DNA from: Neodontobutis hainanensis
Lineage: Eukaryota > Chordata > Actinopteri > Gobiiformes > Odontobutidae
DNA: 64,000 bases
Assembly (NCBI GenBank): GCA_024349245.1
Contig: JALDNG010000022.1
Span: 6,400,001 to 6,464,000, forward strand
Direction of reading: 5' to 3'
Part shown: positions 62,701-64,000 of the stretch, piece by piece
How positions within the stretch are numbered: position 1 is the stretch's first letter
Layout: every line of letters begins with the position of its first letter
The notes under the pieces: generated by a model
Seen by the model: only the letters and a program-made list of their open reading frames with translations
The model's database searches: none
Told to the model about the DNA's origin: nothing
Made by a program: the position numbers and the translations under genes

Positions 62701-63645
62701 ACTTTTAGATGTTCTAGCCAAGGACGTTTAACATTTTGGTGCCTTTGAAAGTCTTTTATCATTACACTGAGCAATGTTTGTCAGATTACAATGAATTAAA
62801 GTAATGTTTTTATTAAAATATTTTCTACAGAGTTGATAGAGGTGTATGGCCCTGATATGCATGTCTGTAGTCTGCTGAAGAGCATAGTGCCCTTACACAC
62901 ACCAACACATTATTGGTTCAGCATGAGTAAGTGTTGAAGTAACCCTAAAGCTGTGGGTGTGTATTTAACATACTGAGAAAGACTGATAAAACCATGATAT
63001 AAGATTCCCTCTGCTTGGTTAATGCAAGGTAGGTACAAAGACTAGACCCTACATTGAGTTAAAATATCCAACAGATCTTACAAACATTTTGTTTAATGAA
63101 TCAACTGTGCTTTTCAGAAATGTAACAATTTTAAAAAAGTTTAAAGAGTGGTCTCATACCGACGGGGAGAGCACTTTGGTGTCCAGCAGGTGTGTACAGA
63201 CATCCTGGACGGGTGGGATCTCCAGAAGGCGTGCAGCAGAAAGGATGTCAGCCACGCTGCTGTGACTGACCGTTAGTGTGGCTGTGTAGGCAAACTCCAG
63301 CAATGCTCCAAGAGCCTCAGCTGCCACAAAGTCGATGTTGTATATATTTTGTTGGTCAGCGGCTGCCCCTGAAGTAAAGAGCTTGTGAAAGTAAGAGCTG
63401 CAGGACGCCAGAACAGAGCGGTGAGCGGGAAACTCGCGGTCTTTTGTCACCAGGAGCACGTCACAGAGCTGTCCACTGAGCCGCTGCTTATTCAGGCTGC
63501 CCAGGATGTCAGCACTATGCTCAGGGAAAGGGATGCCCACGGAGCCTTCTTCTGCCTCACCAGCCCCCCCTCTCCCTCCTCCACCGCCACCACTTGCCGT
63601 CCCTCTGAGCCGCCTGCCCCCCCTCCCGCCGGCTCCGGACGACAT
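59795..63645 (-). CDS. zbtb7a: Zinc finger and BTB domain-containing protein 7A (LRF/Pokemon)
   Basis: BTB/POZ transcriptional repressor. Three coding exons: 63160-63645, 61700-62565, 59795-60230; total 1788 nt, 595 residues plus stop (human 584). The BTB domain spans about residues 43-157 (GIPFPEHSADILGSLN, LCDVLLVTKDREFPAHRSVL, LFTSGAAADQQN, EFAYTATLTVSHSSVADIL, AARLLEIP). A long linker with an acidic run (EPEEDDEDEEEEDDGE) follows. Four C-terminal C2H2-type fingers start near residue 414: CPICSKVIQGAGKLPRHIRTH, then CAICKVRFTR-QDKLKVHMRKH (split by an intron after the R codon's second base), CTQCGAAFAHNYDLKNHMRVH and CSSCFKTFVRSDHLHRHLKK. They end in DGCNGIPSRRGRKPRVREPE. The finger block matches ZBTB7A rather than 7B or 7C. 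An upstream in-frame ATG at 63687 would add 14 residues; I chose 63645 because the family starts close to the BTB domain. Confidence 0.95.
60231..61699 (-). other. zbtb7a: zbtb7a intron between zinc-finger exons
   Basis: 1.5-kb intron splitting finger 2. It contains a perfect 15-bp hairpin at 60749-60783 and no recognisable exon. Confidence 0.65.
60749..60783. repeat. 15-bp perfect hairpin with 5-nt loop
   Basis: CTGTATTTGTGCCAC, loop AGTTA, then GTGGCACAAATACAG. The stem is perfect. It lies in a zbtb7a intron, and no larger element was seen around it. Confidence 0.9.
62566..63159 (-). other. zbtb7a: zbtb7a intron after the BTB exon
   Basis: 0.6-kb AT-rich intron with a GTATGAG donor at its 5' end and a TTGAACAG acceptor at its 3' end. 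Nothing else was recognised. Confidence 0.7.
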
Positions 63646-64000
63646 CTTCCACCAGCCTGCCGCCGAGCCTCCGAGCACAGCCCCCACCCGCGTATCCGTC
63701 CTGCCGTCTGTCCGTCTGCCTATCTGTAGTCAAAACAAAATCAGGAAGAACAAGAAAAAAACAAAGAGACAACAATTAATTAATTTACATTAAATGGACA
63801 TAAAAATACACAGTAAGTATAGATGAATGACATGAAGGATGAGCAAGTTCAAGTTATAAACAAAATTTCACTGAAAACTGCAGTGACACGTTTTCAAGCG
63901 TTGTATAAAATCACAATAACCAAACAATTCACTGAAAAATGATTTTCCTTTTTTTTCACTTTTTCCATTTAAGTTTTTTTTTATTCCAACCAAATGCTGA
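63646..64000 (-). other. zbtb7a: zbtb7a 5' UTR of the BTB exon and upstream intron
   Basis: An acceptor (TGACTACAG) places the start of the BTB exon at 63723, so an upstream noncoding exon and the promoter should lie beyond the window edge. The rest of the interval is AT-rich intron. Confidence 0.55.

Noticed and set aside
1..64000. CRISPR arrays, phage, operons, toxin-antitoxin or viral genes
   Set aside because: No direct-repeat arrays, no bacterial-type gene packing and no viral domains; the window is ordinary vertebrate chromosome.

Overview
The window is nuclear DNA of a vertebrate, almost certainly a teleost fish. Genes are split into many short exons with GT-AG introns of about 80 bp to a few kb. 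A fish-type tRNA-derived SINE, a dead Tc1 transposon and long (TG)n/(CA)n runs are present, and the proteins read as vertebrate orthologues. No prokaryotic, viral or CRISPR sequence was seen.

Six protein-coding genes can be reconstructed exon by exon. On the + strand, positions 2314-3594 carry the last three coding exons of unc13a (synaptic vesicle priming). All the others are on the - strand: a class V unconventional myosin (6542-17248, 35 coding exons, 1661 codons plus stop), mbd3 (18667-21156, 274 aa, NuRD subunit), uqcr11 (23622-24610, 60 aa, respiratory complex III; two short exons found by eye), tcf3 (28398-42522 coding, with a likely noncoding first exon ending at 45374; E2A/E12 bHLH factor) and zbtb7a (59795-63645, 595 aa, BTB/zinc-finger repressor). 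Summed exon lengths are exact multiples of three for the myosin, mbd3, uqcr11, tcf3 and zbtb7a, which supports the models.

The order mbd3 - uqcr11 - tcf3, all in one orientation, matches human 19p13.3, where ZBTB7A also lies. UNC13A is on human 19p as well. The class V myosin between mbd3 and unc13a has no counterpart on human 19p. The paralogous human regions on 18q21 (MYO5B, MBD2, TCF4, ZBTB7C) and 15q21 (MYO5A/C, TCF12, UNC13C) do have one, so this gene may be a myosin V copy lost from mammals.

The noncoding part holds introns, long 3' UTRs, two CpG-richer promoter regions (mbd3, tcf3), an intergenic stretch of roughly 12 kb between tcf3 and the 3' end of zbtb7a, an 86-bp perfect palindrome at 56322-56407, and three copies of the 12-mer TGCATATTAATG that look like POU/octamer-type enhancer cores. 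The genes do not form one pathway. mbd3, tcf3 and zbtb7a are chromatin/transcription regulators, unc13a and the myosin act in vesicle release and transport, and uqcr11 is a housekeeping mitochondrial gene.
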